Shown here piece after piece: positions 34,498-42,234 of a DNA stretch of 59,455 nucleotides. This DNA comes from an uncultured Lachnospiraceae bacterium (GTDB lineage Bacteria; Bacillota; Clostridia; Lachnospirales; Lachnospiraceae): NCBI GenBank assembly GCA_947175175.1, contig CAMWLV010000004.1, positions 1 through 59,455 of the forward strand. Direction: 5' to 3'. The position numbers and the translations under genes are program-made. Under the pieces are notes generated by a model. It saw only the letters and a list, made by a program, of their open reading frames with translations, was not told where the DNA came from and did not search any database. Each line of letters starts with the position of its first letter. Position 1 is the first letter of the stretch.

Positions 34498-34533
34498 AAA
34501 AAAACAGCTCCGGTCTAAGGGAGCTGTTTTTTT
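34498..34533. terminator. Bidirectional terminator
   Basis: AAAAAACAGCTCC and GGAGCTGTTTTTT form a 12-bp stem around GGTCTAAG, with T runs both ways. It separates the PAP2 gene from the converging antitoxin-like gene. Confidence 0.88.
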
Positions 34534-34541
34534 GCAAATTA

Positions 34542-34742
34542 TTAATGCAGAGCATTTTCAGAAGTGTTAACCATAACAAAACGGGAAATGTTATCGTAGT
34601 TTTTTTCAGGCGTGATGAATACCTTGCGTCCGCTCTTTAATGAGAGGGCCACAGCCTCACTGCCATTGTTGATCTCGTCGCATAGCGCATCAAAATTGTT
34701 CTTTAGTGTCGTGAAATCCATTTCTCTTACTAAATCCTTCAT
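34542..34742 (-). CDS. Lone Phd/YefM-like antitoxin
   Basis: 66 residues, reading leftwards, with a strong AGGAGG before the start. The sequence has the Phd/YefM layout: helix F-T-T-L-K-N-N-F-D-A-L-C-D-E-I-N, the strand A-V-A-L-S-L-K-S-G-R-K-V-F-I-T, and the P-E-x-N-Y-D-N turn that precedes the DNA-binding dimer part. No RelE, Doc or other toxin gene adjoins it. It may be a solitary regulator or an antitoxin whose toxin was lost. Confidence 0.65.
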   Translation of the reverse strand: MKDLVREMDFTTLKNNFDALCDEINNGSEAVALSLKSGRKVFITPEKNYDNISRFVMVNTSENALH

Positions 34743-34955
34743 ATGGGAATCCTCCTAATTCCTGTGGCAAAAAACTGCAAAATAGTTCTATGCAGCTTTA
34801 ATAAATGTGTTGCTATTCGAATATTATACAGAAGTCTCAGATAAATTCTACTATAAACAGTATCGACAATTTTTTGGAAAAATATTATATCGATTCCAAT
34901 AAATATACAGAATTTTAATACAATTTCAAAGGAACAGATGCTGTTTTGGCAATAT

Positions 34956-35843
34956 TTATTGTCTTGCAGGAACAAAACCTTCAAAGATGAATAAGTCAAA
35001 ACTTCTTGAAACCCTGTCGAGTTCCTCCTGTGAACGTACAGTCCACGCGACGCTCAGGCTCTTGTAGAATTTCCGGCAGATGTTTCTGGAGAGTTCATTT
35101 TTGTGCTTGCAGTTGTATGCAATGAAATCGGGCGATGCATAGCAGTTGCCAATCAGGTGCGACAGCAGAAAATATGGAATATTCAGCTTCTGCTTCGTAA
35201 AATCCTCGGAGAGCTGTCCGCGGACAATGTTTGGACGGTGAATCTTGTACCAGCGCACAGCCAGCGGGTGAAAAGATTCGATACAGTACAGTCCTTTATA
35301 ATCGGAAAGGATGCTGTCGCAGATACTGCATAGCTTGTCAGCATTTTTTTCCACCTTGTACTCTATGATCAGGGGAACCCTGCCATCGACCATTTTCAGG
35401 ATATCAGTAAACGCAGGGATCCGTTCCTCTGTTCCGAGCAGGCGGAACTGTTGAAGCTCCTCAAATGTATAATCTTTCAAATTCCCTTTGACGCCGCAGA
35501 TGCGGTTAAGGGTATCGTCGTGAAAGACGACAGGGATGTCATCTTTCGTGAGATGGACGTCAAACTCAATGCCATAGCCAAGGTCTGCAGCACGCTGAAT
35601 GGCAGCGTAGGAATTTTCAGGAAGCTTTTCGTCCGTATCTGCCGGGTTTGATTCTACGATATTTTTTATTTTTTGAATCGCTGGGTTCATATTGTGAAGC
35701 CCGCGGTGGGCATACATATGACCGAAAAACGGTTTATAGTCAGGTCGTCCATAAATACGTGGTTTAATGGAGATCAGGTACAGGACCGATACTGTGATAA
35801 ACGACAAAAAAATACGCATGATCGTAAATAATAATCCCATCAT
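34956..35843 (-). CDS. Glycerophosphodiester phosphodiesterase family protein
   Basis: 295 residues, reading leftwards. An N-terminal membrane anchor (residues 5-25) precedes the GDPD barrel: Y-A-H-R-G-L-H at about residue 45, P-E-N-S, I-E-F-D-V-H-L-T with the metal-binding Glu and Asp, and V-F-H-D-D-T-L-N-R with the catalytic His. A later E-Y-K holds a further metal ligand. It cleaves glycerophosphodiesters to glycerol-3-phosphate and an alcohol, and probably faces the outside from its anchor. A 210-base AT-rich gap separates it from the antitoxin-like gene. Confidence 0.88.
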   Translation of the reverse strand: MMGLLFTIMRIFLSFITVSVLYLISIKPRIYGRPDYKPFFGHMYAHRGLHNMNPAIQKIKNIVESNPADTDEKLPENSYAAIQRAADLGYGIEFDVHLTKDDIPVVFHDDTLNRICGVKGNLKDYTFEELQQFRLLGTEERIPAFTDILKMVDGRVPLIIEYKVEKNADKLCSICDSILSDYKGLYCIESFHPLAVRWYKIHRPNIVRGQLSEDFTKQKLNIPYFLLSHLIGNCYASPDFIAYNCKHKNELSRNICRKFYKSLSVAWTVRSQEELDRVSRSFDLFIFEGFVPARQ

Positions 35844-35984
35844 AATGTAAATAACCTCTTTTTCTCTCTTGTACTTTTATACTACGCGCTTTTATGGCAT
35901 TTGTAAACAGATAAAGTGATTATTGTGAAAGTAAATTGTTGTGTTTTGTTCAGGTTTGTTATAGAATATAAATAGTTATAATGA

Positions 35985-36035
35985 GGAACTGTATGCAAAT
36001 CATATACCCGCTGTGCTCGTTTCATATACAGTTCC
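35985..36035 (+). repeat. Inverted repeat ahead of the M13 peptidase gene
   Basis: GGAACTGTAT (35985-35994) and ATACAGTTCC (36026-36035) are perfect 10-base arms. The ends resemble the MITE ends (GGAACTG), but no TNA duplication flanks it. It could be a worn relic or simply a leader hairpin. Confidence 0.45.
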
Positions 36036-36070
36036 CAGGAAAGTAAATTGCTAGGGAGAGGGTAGCTGAC

Positions 36071-38197
36071 ATGAAAAAGAGAGTACTGGCGCTGCTGATG
36101 GCGGCTGTTGTGGCACTGCAGCTTATGGGTTGCAAGGCAGAGGATGCCAATGCGGCAGGAAAAGAGACACGGAGCAGTATTAAGGACATGTTTCAAAGTG
36201 CCAAGGAGAACAGGGCAGATGAAAAAGAAGCTTCTGATGTAATTGGTGTAGATATACTGGAACAGAATGAAACAGATACGGATGATGAAGATACAGAAGT
36301 CAGATATCAGGACGATTATTATGAGTTTGTCAACCAGAACCTGCTGTCGCGGATTGAGCTTGCGGCAACTGATGCACACTGGGACTGGTTTGGCGAGTTG
36401 AATGCTGTCGTGAGTTCCGAGATGGATGATATCATTGACGAGCTGGCAAGCGATGGAAAAACTTATGAAAAGGGCAGTTCTGAGCAGAAGATCAAGGATA
36501 TGTACGAATGCGTGACCAATATGGAAAACCGTGAGGAAACGGGACTTGGTCCGCTGAAGCCGCATATGGACAGTATTCGGAATGCATCGAGTATTGATGA
36601 ATATGTGGACGCGCTGGCGCATCTGAGTGGCGAGTTTGGATTTAGCAGCATTGTCGGTGGGTACAGCATCATGCAGGATAAGGCGGATTCGAGTGAGTAT
36701 GCAGTTTATATGTTGTACGCAGATACGCTGATTGGCAAGGAGTATGTCGAGGGTGAGAATACGCAGGAATACATGGACCTGTATCTTGACTATATCAATA
36801 ATATGCTGATGGAGTTTGGCATGACGGCGGATGAGGCTGCTCAGAGCACGGATTCCATCGAAGGTCTTTTGCGCGATATCTGTGAATCAACACTGACGAC
36901 GGAGCAGCTCTATGATCCGTCCATGACGTACAATGTATATACAGCGCAGAGACTGCAGGAACTTTATACCAATGTTGATGTGCCGAAGATGCTCAGGACA
37001 CTTCGGATAGACGGACAGGATAAATATATTGTCATGGATGTGGAGCAGGCAAAGAAGATCAATTCCCTGTTAGTGGAAGAAAACCTGCAGGCACTGAAGG
37101 ATTACTCGACGTTTGTCATGCTGAACGATACAGCAAAATATGCCAATGCCAATTATGCAAAGCTCAGTGATGATATGAGAAATGCGCTGTATGGCATCAC
37201 GGAGAGCTGGGGCGATGAGAAGGTGTGGAAAAATCTGACACAGGATATGCTTCCGTGGGATTTTGGCATGATTTATGTGAAGGAACATTTTTCCGCTGAG
37301 GATAAAGAGGCAGTGGAGGAGATGATTGAGCAGATATTAGAGGAATATGAGACGATCATCAACAGGCAGGACTGGATGAGTGATGCGACAAAGAAAAAGG
37401 CAATCCGGAAACTGGAGACGATGCAGGTCAAGATTGGATATCCGGATGAGTGGCCGGCAGCGCGCGACATGATGCAGGTGACACCGATTTCTGAGGGAGG
37501 GAGTCTCCTGTCAAATTTGCTGGTGAGTATGCAGGTTGCGATCGAGGACAGTCTGAACAAGCTCGGGACAAAGGTCGACCGGTCAGAATGGGACGTGACG
37601 CCCCAGACGATCAATGCAATGTATGATCCGCTAAACAATGAAATCATCTTTCCGGCGGCAATTCTGCAGGCGCCATTTTATGATAGCGACAACAGTTATG
37701 GAGCGAATCTGGGAGGAATTGGCTTTGTTATAGCCCATGAGGTCAGTCACGCTTTTGATTCAAGCGGCGCGCTCTATGATGAGTACGGGAATTATAATGT
37801 GTGGTGGACGGACGAAGAACTTGCGGAATACAAGAGGATGTCGCAGTCTATTATAGAATATTATAATAACTATGAAATGATGGGTGTCAAAGTCAATGGT
37901 GACCTTACACTAATGGAAAATATCGCTGATCTTGGCGCGATGACCTGCATTACCTCCATTATTGGTAATGATGCGAGGGCACTTGATGAGGCGTTTGGAC
38001 AGATGACATACAACTGGGCAAGTGAGGATACCGTAAGTTTTATGATGTATCTGCTAAATACGGATACGCATTCGCCTAACAAGGTGCGTGTCAATGCGGT
38101 GTTGAGCTCCTGTGATGCCTTTTATAAGATTTATGACATCAAGGAGACCGACGGAATGTATGTGGCGCCGGAGGACCGGGTAGGAATCTGGAAATAA
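36071..38197 (+). CDS. M13-family metallopeptidase, lipoprotein (PepO/neprilysin-like)
   Basis: 708 residues. The signal peptide ends L-Q-L-M-G-C, a lipobox, so the enzyme is anchored outside. After an acidic linker to about residue 95, the M13 fold follows with N-A-M-Y-D-P-L-N-N-E-I, the zinc motif H556-E557-V-S-H560, and the third ligand in E-N-I-A-D-L-G-A-M. V-R-V-N near the C-terminus is the usual substrate-binding element. M13 enzymes cut short peptides. The membrane location suggests turnover of extracellular peptides. The next exported protein follows 13 bases later. Confidence 0.93.
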   Translation: MKKRVLALLMAAVVALQLMGCKAEDANAAGKETRSSIKDMFQSAKENRADEKEASDVIGVDILEQNETDTDDEDTEVRYQDDYYEFVNQNLLSRIELAATDAHWDWFGELNAVVSSEMDDIIDELASDGKTYEKGSSEQKIKDMYECVTNMENREETGLGPLKPHMDSIRNASSIDEYVDALAHLSGEFGFSSIVGGYSIMQDKADSSEYAVYMLYADTLIGKEYVEGENTQEYMDLYLDYINNMLMEFGMTADEAAQSTDSIEGLLRDICESTLTTEQLYDPSMTYNVYTAQRLQELYTNVDVPKMLRTLRIDGQDKYIVMDVEQAKKINSLLVEENLQALKDYSTFVMLNDTAKYANANYAKLSDDMRNALYGITESWGDEKVWKNLTQDMLPWDFGMIYVKEHFSAEDKEAVEEMIEQILEEYETIINRQDWMSDATKKKAIRKLETMQVKIGYPDEWPAARDMMQVTPISEGGSLLSNLLVSMQVAIEDSLNKLGTKVDRSEWDVTPQTINAMYDPLNNEIIFPAAILQAPFYDSDNSYGANLGGIGFVIAHEVSHAFDSSGALYDEYGNYNVWWTDEELAEYKRMSQSIIEYYNNYEMMGVKVNGDLTLMENIADLGAMTCITSIIGNDARALDEAFGQMTYNWASEDTVSFMMYLLNTDTHSPNKVRVNAVLSSCDAFYKIYDIKETDGMYVAPEDRVGIWK

Positions 38198-38210
38198 AGG
38201 GGAAAGAAGT

Positions 38211-39122
38211 ATGAGACGGACAAAAGAATTGGGTTTGAAATTAATGGGAGGGCTGATGGCGGCTGTGATTGCAGTGTCGTCTGCACAGGCATGCGGTGTG
38301 AACCATCAGCTCCAAAAGGCGTATGCGGTAGAGTTTACTGTCACCGAGAACAAGGCAGTGCTCTACAGTAATGATAAGACCAAGGTGTATCAGCAGCCGG
38401 ATGTGAATTCGGGCATTGTGACAACGATAGCCCCGGATCTCCCAATTGAGGTGACGGGAGTCACCTCCAACGGCTGGTTTCGGATCTCCCTGAATGGAAC
38501 CTACTATGTGCCGGGCGATGGTTTGATTTCAAAGAATGCGAACAACTCCAATTCCGTAGTAACGGGATCGGACATCATCAATCTGACAAAGGGAACCTTT
38601 TCCTTTTATATGAATCCTGAGCTCAGCGATTTCGATAAGAACGATATTGACGACATGGATGAGAATACATATATCAAGTATCTCGATTCGTTTCTAATGG
38701 GGTATGCAATGCTGGATAACTGCATTCTGCAGGACAGCGGCAAATACCTGAAGGAAGTGTATGAGAGTGAGGCGAAAGTAGACAAGAATGTTGCGAATAT
38801 GACGATGCAGGCATATCTGATCAATTACCGGAATCATTATCTCAGTGACAGCCTGATCGGTCCGTTTCGCAATGACAGGGATCTTAAGCTGGCGCTGAAC
38901 CGGGCGATACGCTATAACATCACAAAGTTTTGGGCGGTATATCGCAACTCGAATATCGGAAGTGACGAGTCCAAGATCAAGAAGGCGATGGAGAGTGTCG
39001 TAGATGAGATAAAGGCGGAACAGGGTGTCACATTTACATATAGTGTGAAGTATGGTGACTATAAGACGAGCGATGGCACTGCAGGCAAGGGTTGGATAGT
39101 AGAGTTTAATAAAAAGGATTAG
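38211..39122 (+). CDS. Exported protein with SH3-like N-terminal domain, hypothetical
   Basis: 303 residues with a signal peptide, probably cut after A-Y-A (about residue 39). Residues 45-100 look like a bacterial SH3b domain: V-Y-Q-Q-P-D-V-N-S-G-I-V, then G-W-F-R-I-S-L-N-G, with a Y-V-P-G-D-G end. Such domains often bind cell wall. The remaining 190 residues are helical and not recognised. The gene is in one transcript with the M13 peptidase and, after three bases, with the HD hydrolase. Confidence 0.75.
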   Translation: MRRTKELGLKLMGGLMAAVIAVSSAQACGVNHQLQKAYAVEFTVTENKAVLYSNDKTKVYQQPDVNSGIVTTIAPDLPIEVTGVTSNGWFRISLNGTYYVPGDGLISKNANNSNSVVTGSDIINLTKGTFSFYMNPELSDFDKNDIDDMDENTYIKYLDSFLMGYAMLDNCILQDSGKYLKEVYESEAKVDKNVANMTMQAYLINYRNHYLSDSLIGPFRNDRDLKLALNRAIRYNITKFWAVYRNSNIGSDESKIKKAMESVVDEIKAEQGVTFTYSVKYGDYKTSDGTAGKGWIVEFNKKD

Positions 39123-39125
39123 GCA

Positions 39126-39899
39126 ATGAATGGAAACGAACATTTTGTAAGTGCAGACAGTGAGGGATATTTCTATTGCAGGGCAGTGGACAGTTTTTTG
39201 AATGTCAAAAAAGAACAGCATGTGTGTGGATACGGATGCCCCTATTATACTGGAAAGACGGAGAGCGCCAAAGGGGAGTTCGTGTGTTGTTATAATGAAA
39301 AAGGGATGGAAGAGCAGCCAGCCCTTTTTCCGTCTGTTGATGGTCTGGACGAACGGCTTTACAAGGCATATGCATATGCTGCGCGGGCGCATTTGGGGCA
39401 GTACAGGAAAAAGACAAAGCTTCCATATTTTACGCACATCATCACAACCATGAATTATGCAGTAGAGCTCACACGGGAGATTGAAGTGCTGCAGGCGGCG
39501 ATTCTCCATGATACGGTAGAAGATACCTGGGTGACACTTGATGACCTGAGGAGAGAGTTTGGGGACAGGGTTGCCGGACTTGTGGAGGCGGAAACAGAGA
39601 ATAAGCGCCGTAATATGCCTGCTGCGCAGACATGGGAAATCAGAAAGAGAGAGACGGTCGAACACTTAAAGGTTGCCTCTCTGGATGCCAAGATAATTGT
39701 CCTTGCGGACAAGACCGCCAATCTGGAGTCAATTGTGAGGGAACAGCACTATATGGGGATGGAGATCTGGGATAAATTCAATCAGCCGGACAAGTTAAAG
39801 CAGGAGTGGTATTTTAGGGCGGTCAGGGAACAGCTTATGGAATTTTGCGGCACAAGTGTCATGAAAGCTTACGATAAGTATCTGAATATATTATTCTGA
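39126..39899 (+). CDS. SpoT/MESH1-like HD hydrolase with N-terminal Cys cluster
   Basis: 257 residues. The HD domain (about 75-230) has A-R-A-H-L-G-Q, Y-F-T-H-I, the H-D pair in I-L-H-D-T-V-E-D, and L-A-D-K-T-A-N-L, the pattern of (p)ppGpp hydrolases such as the small MESH1/SAH proteins. No synthetase, TGS or ACT domain follows. The first 70 residues are extra and contain C18, C34, C38, C54 and C55, with C-G-Y-G-C, which could bind metal or sense redox state. It may cleave ppGpp or a related nucleotide. The stop overlaps the convergent deacetylase gene by nine bases. Confidence 0.8.
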   Translation: MNGNEHFVSADSEGYFYCRAVDSFLNVKKEQHVCGYGCPYYTGKTESAKGEFVCCYNEKGMEEQPALFPSVDGLDERLYKAYAYAARAHLGQYRKKTKLPYFTHIITTMNYAVELTREIEVLQAAILHDTVEDTWVTLDDLRREFGDRVAGLVEAETENKRRNMPAAQTWEIRKRETVEHLKVASLDAKIIVLADKTANLESIVREQHYMGMEIWDKFNQPDKLKQEWYFRAVREQLMEFCGTSVMKAYDKYLNILF

Positions 39900-40721
39900 T
39901 GGTGCCACAAAATCCTCCAGTGTACGAAATGTGTATCCCATTTCCTCCCATCTCGTCAACAGTTCGTCAAGAATCTCACCGTTTGTCTTGGAGGTGCTGT
40001 GCAGAAGGACGATGGCTCCAGGGTGAATCCGTCCGACAAGTTTCTTGAAAGCTTCTTCTCTTGTCGGCTGTTTATCCTGATACCAGTCGACATAGGCGAG
40101 ACTCCAGAAGAAAGTATGATATCCCAATTCTTTTGCCATTTTTAGATTATTGGTATTGTATTTTCCCTGTGGCGGGCGGTAGAAATGTGCCAGTTCTGTG
40201 CCTGTAATTTCCTTGAACAGATTTTCGACATCCCGCATTTCTTTTTCAAAGGATTCTTTCGAGGCGATCGAGGACATATCCAGATGATGATAGGTGTGAT
40301 TACCCACAAAATGTCCATCTGCGACCATCTGTTTTACAAGCTCTGGCGCGGATTCCAGATAATGTCCCACAACGAAAAAGGTAGCAGTTACATTGTGCTT
40401 TTTTAAGGCATCCAGAATCGGCTGCGTGTTTCCATTCTCATAACCGGCGTCAAAGGTCAGGTAGATTACTTTTTCTGCGTTGTCCCCCACAAAATGGGCA
40501 TCATATTGTTTCAGCTCATCAACAGAAGCATTTCCAGTAGGCTGGCTGCCTTCCTGTCCGAAACCAAGTCCCCAGTTATCTGAGGATACACTTCCGCTGG
40601 CAGGAATCACCTGTTCGTCTATCTTTTCGTATCTGACATATGCGACACCTCTGCCAAACAGAAAGGCGGCAGCAAGAAGCACGATCAGCAGTGCGGCTTT
40701 TTTCAGATTTATTTTTTTCAT
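39891..40721 (-). CDS. Polysaccharide deacetylase (NodB domain, PdaA-like)
   Basis: 276 residues from the ATG at 40721, reading leftwards; a longer frame reaches 40769 through a TTG. An N-terminal anchor (about 6-25) is followed by the NodB motifs: T-F-D-A-G-Y as motif 1, H-T-Y-H-H with metal-binding His as motif 2, R-P-P-Q-G as motif 3, then a W-S-L-A-Y-V-D-W motif 4 and L-L-H-S motif 5. The T-F-D-A-G-Y-E form is typical of PdaA, which deacetylates N-acetylmuramic acid in spore cortex. Action on peptidoglycan outside the cell is likely. Confidence 0.88.
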   Translation of the reverse strand: MKKINLKKAALLIVLLAAAFLFGRGVAYVRYEKIDEQVIPASGSVSSDNWGLGFGQEGSQPTGNASVDELKQYDAHFVGDNAEKVIYLTFDAGYENGNTQPILDALKKHNVTATFFVVGHYLESAPELVKQMVADGHFVGNHTYHHLDMSSIASKESFEKEMRDVENLFKEITGTELAHFYRPPQGKYNTNNLKMAKELGYHTFFWSLAYVDWYQDKQPTREEAFKKLVGRIHPGAIVLLHSTSKTNGEILDELLTRWEEMGYTFRTLEDFVAPSE

Positions 40722-40878
40722 TTTCGTTTTTGCACTTTCGTTAAGGTTCTTATTACAGAATATTTCCAACCAATAAAAAAATGCCTGTTTTAAACAAAAA
40801 GTTCAATGACTTTTGGCAAAAAAGTGTGTATGATTAAGATAACAATAGAGTATAAAATAATAAGGAGGCAGCAGGAAT

Positions 40879-41235
40879 ATGAAAAAGGAGATAAGTGTAT
40901 CTCTTGATATGCAGATGACTGGAAAAGTATTGAGTGATATGATCAGGAAAAGGGGGTATACAATCGCTGAGATTCAAAGGGAGCTGAAACTTTCCTGTCC
41001 ACAGCCAATATACCGCTGGATGAATGGACAGACAATGCCGTCCATTGACAATCTGTACAAGTTAAGTACCATATTAAATGTGCATATGGAAGATTTGGTG
41101 ATACCAAGGCAGGATGAAGTGTGGATCTTGCATAGAAATCAGAATCTGGCGGAATGCATTCGTCTGAAGAAGTATCATGAAACCTATCGTAAAATATGTC
41201 AGGAGAAGAATCAAAAACCGAAAAAGGTAGGGTAA
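40879..41235 (+). CDS. XRE-like helix-turn-helix regulator
   Basis: 118 residues, start behind AAGGAGG. Residues 12-75 hold a helix-turn-helix of the XRE type: L-S-D-M-I-R-K-R-G-Y-T-I-A-E-I, P-Q-P-I-Y-R-W-M-N-G-Q-T-M-P and L-Y-K-L-S-T-I-L-N-V. The C-terminal 40 residues are basic and unassigned. The acetyltransferase gene starts three bases after its stop, so the pair is co-translated. Target unknown. Confidence 0.82.
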   Translation: MKKEISVSLDMQMTGKVLSDMIRKRGYTIAEIQRELKLSCPQPIYRWMNGQTMPSIDNLYKLSTILNVHMEDLVIPRQDEVWILHRNQNLAECIRLKKYHETYRKICQEKNQKPKKVG

Positions 41236-41238
41236 GCA

Positions 41239-41988
41239 ATGCTGAGCAATGCAATGGATGATACACATGAGGTCATGATAACAGAAAATGCCGATGAAGC
41301 GATATATTACGCTGCCAATCAGATTCCGTATGTTGTCTGGTTAAATGACAGGAACAGGGAGCAGAGCTTTCCGAGCGGCTCGTACTGTGTGGAAAATCTG
41401 AGTGACATTGATGCGCGGTATCTCGACAGGGTGTACAGGCGCTTTCATGATATTCCATGGGATATCGCTGAGACAGAGCGTTTAAAGATTCGGGAGATTG
41501 CAGTGGAGGATGTGCCGCAACTGTATGAATTGTATCGTGATGCGAGTGTCACGCAGTATATGGAGCCGCTTTTTGCAGATCCGGACCAGGAAGTGCTCTA
41601 CACGAAAGAATATATCAAAAACATATATGGATTTTACGGCTATGGAATGTGGGTGCTGGAGGAAAAGAAAAACAGGCGAGTCATAGGAAGGGCGGGGCTG
41701 GAATACAAGGAAGGTTTTGAGGGGCTGGAGCTTGGCTTTATGCTGGGTGTGGCATATCAGCATAAAGGTTATGCGTATGAGGCATGCAGTGAGATCCTTT
41801 CTTATGGGATCAGGGAACTGGACCAGAGGACATACTGCTCTTTTATCAATGAAAATAACACGGCATCGATTCATCTGTGCGAACGGCTTGGATTTATAGC
41901 GCAGGACAAAGTTCGGCTGAATGAGATCAATTTCGACGGAATGATGGTGGAAAAAGAATTTATACAGTATGTCTATCGTGCAAATTAG
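41239..41988 (+). CDS. GNAT N-acetyltransferase with extra N-terminal domain
   Basis: 249 residues. Residues 84-245 are a GNAT domain: R-L-K-I-R-E-I opens it, and G-F-M-L-G-V-A-Y-Q-H-K-G-Y-A forms the acetyl-CoA loop, followed by N-N-T-A-S-I-H-L-C-E-R-L-G-F. This is the RimI/RimJ branch that acetylates amino groups of proteins or small molecules. The first 80 residues are extra and resemble a reduced alpha/beta domain, possibly a worn HAD-like fold, seen before some clostridial GNATs. That assignment is tentative. It is coupled to the XRE regulator upstream. Confidence 0.83.
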   Translation: MLSNAMDDTHEVMITENADEAIYYAANQIPYVVWLNDRNREQSFPSGSYCVENLSDIDARYLDRVYRRFHDIPWDIAETERLKIREIAVEDVPQLYELYRDASVTQYMEPLFADPDQEVLYTKEYIKNIYGFYGYGMWVLEEKKNRRVIGRAGLEYKEGFEGLELGFMLGVAYQHKGYAYEACSEILSYGIRELDQRTYCSFINENNTASIHLCERLGFIAQDKVRLNEINFDGMMVEKEFIQYVYRAN

Positions 41989-42116
41989 ACAAAAAAAGCG
42001 GTTGTCTGTCTTGAATATGATATAGAAACAATACATTATAACGCATAAAAGTGCAATTTACGGTCAGTAACGAACAAGATGGCATGCTACGGCATGCCAT
42101 GGCATAGTAAAAAAGT

Positions 42117-42197
42117 TTGACAATGGAAAAATGTGGTGGTAATATAAGTTGCATGAAGCAAAGGTGCTGCGGGATAAACTCCCATAGCGCCTTTTTT
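42117..42197 (+). promoter_or_regulatory. amt promoter with terminator-like hairpin in the leader
   Basis: TTGACA (42117-42122), 17 bases, TAATAT (42140-42145). Immediately after the expected start, GGTGCTGCGGG (42163-42173) can fold with CTCCCATAGCGCC (42179-42191), followed by TTTTTT. A terminator between promoter and gene suggests attenuation. Upstream, ATGGCATG/CATGCCAT (42069-42090) forms another dyad with a six-base loop. Confidence 0.55.
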
Positions 42198-42234
42198 CGT
42201 TTGTATTTTTGTTCGTAAAAAGGAGGAGGTTATT

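Noticed and set aside
35985..36035. GGAACTG...CAGTTCC inverted repeat considered as a fourth MITE copy
   Set aside because: The interior does not match the other copies and the flanks are not TNA duplications; kept only as an inverted repeat.
38694..39665. 323-codon minus-strand frame over the SH3-like and HD hydrolase genes
   Set aside because: It crosses two genes with recognisable domains on the plus strand and shows no domain or start signal of its own.
42069..42090. Sigma-54 promoter or ANTAR-type hairpin ahead of amt
   Set aside because: GG and GC are one base too close for sigma-54, and the six-base loop CTACGG lacks the A1/G4 pattern of ANTAR targets.
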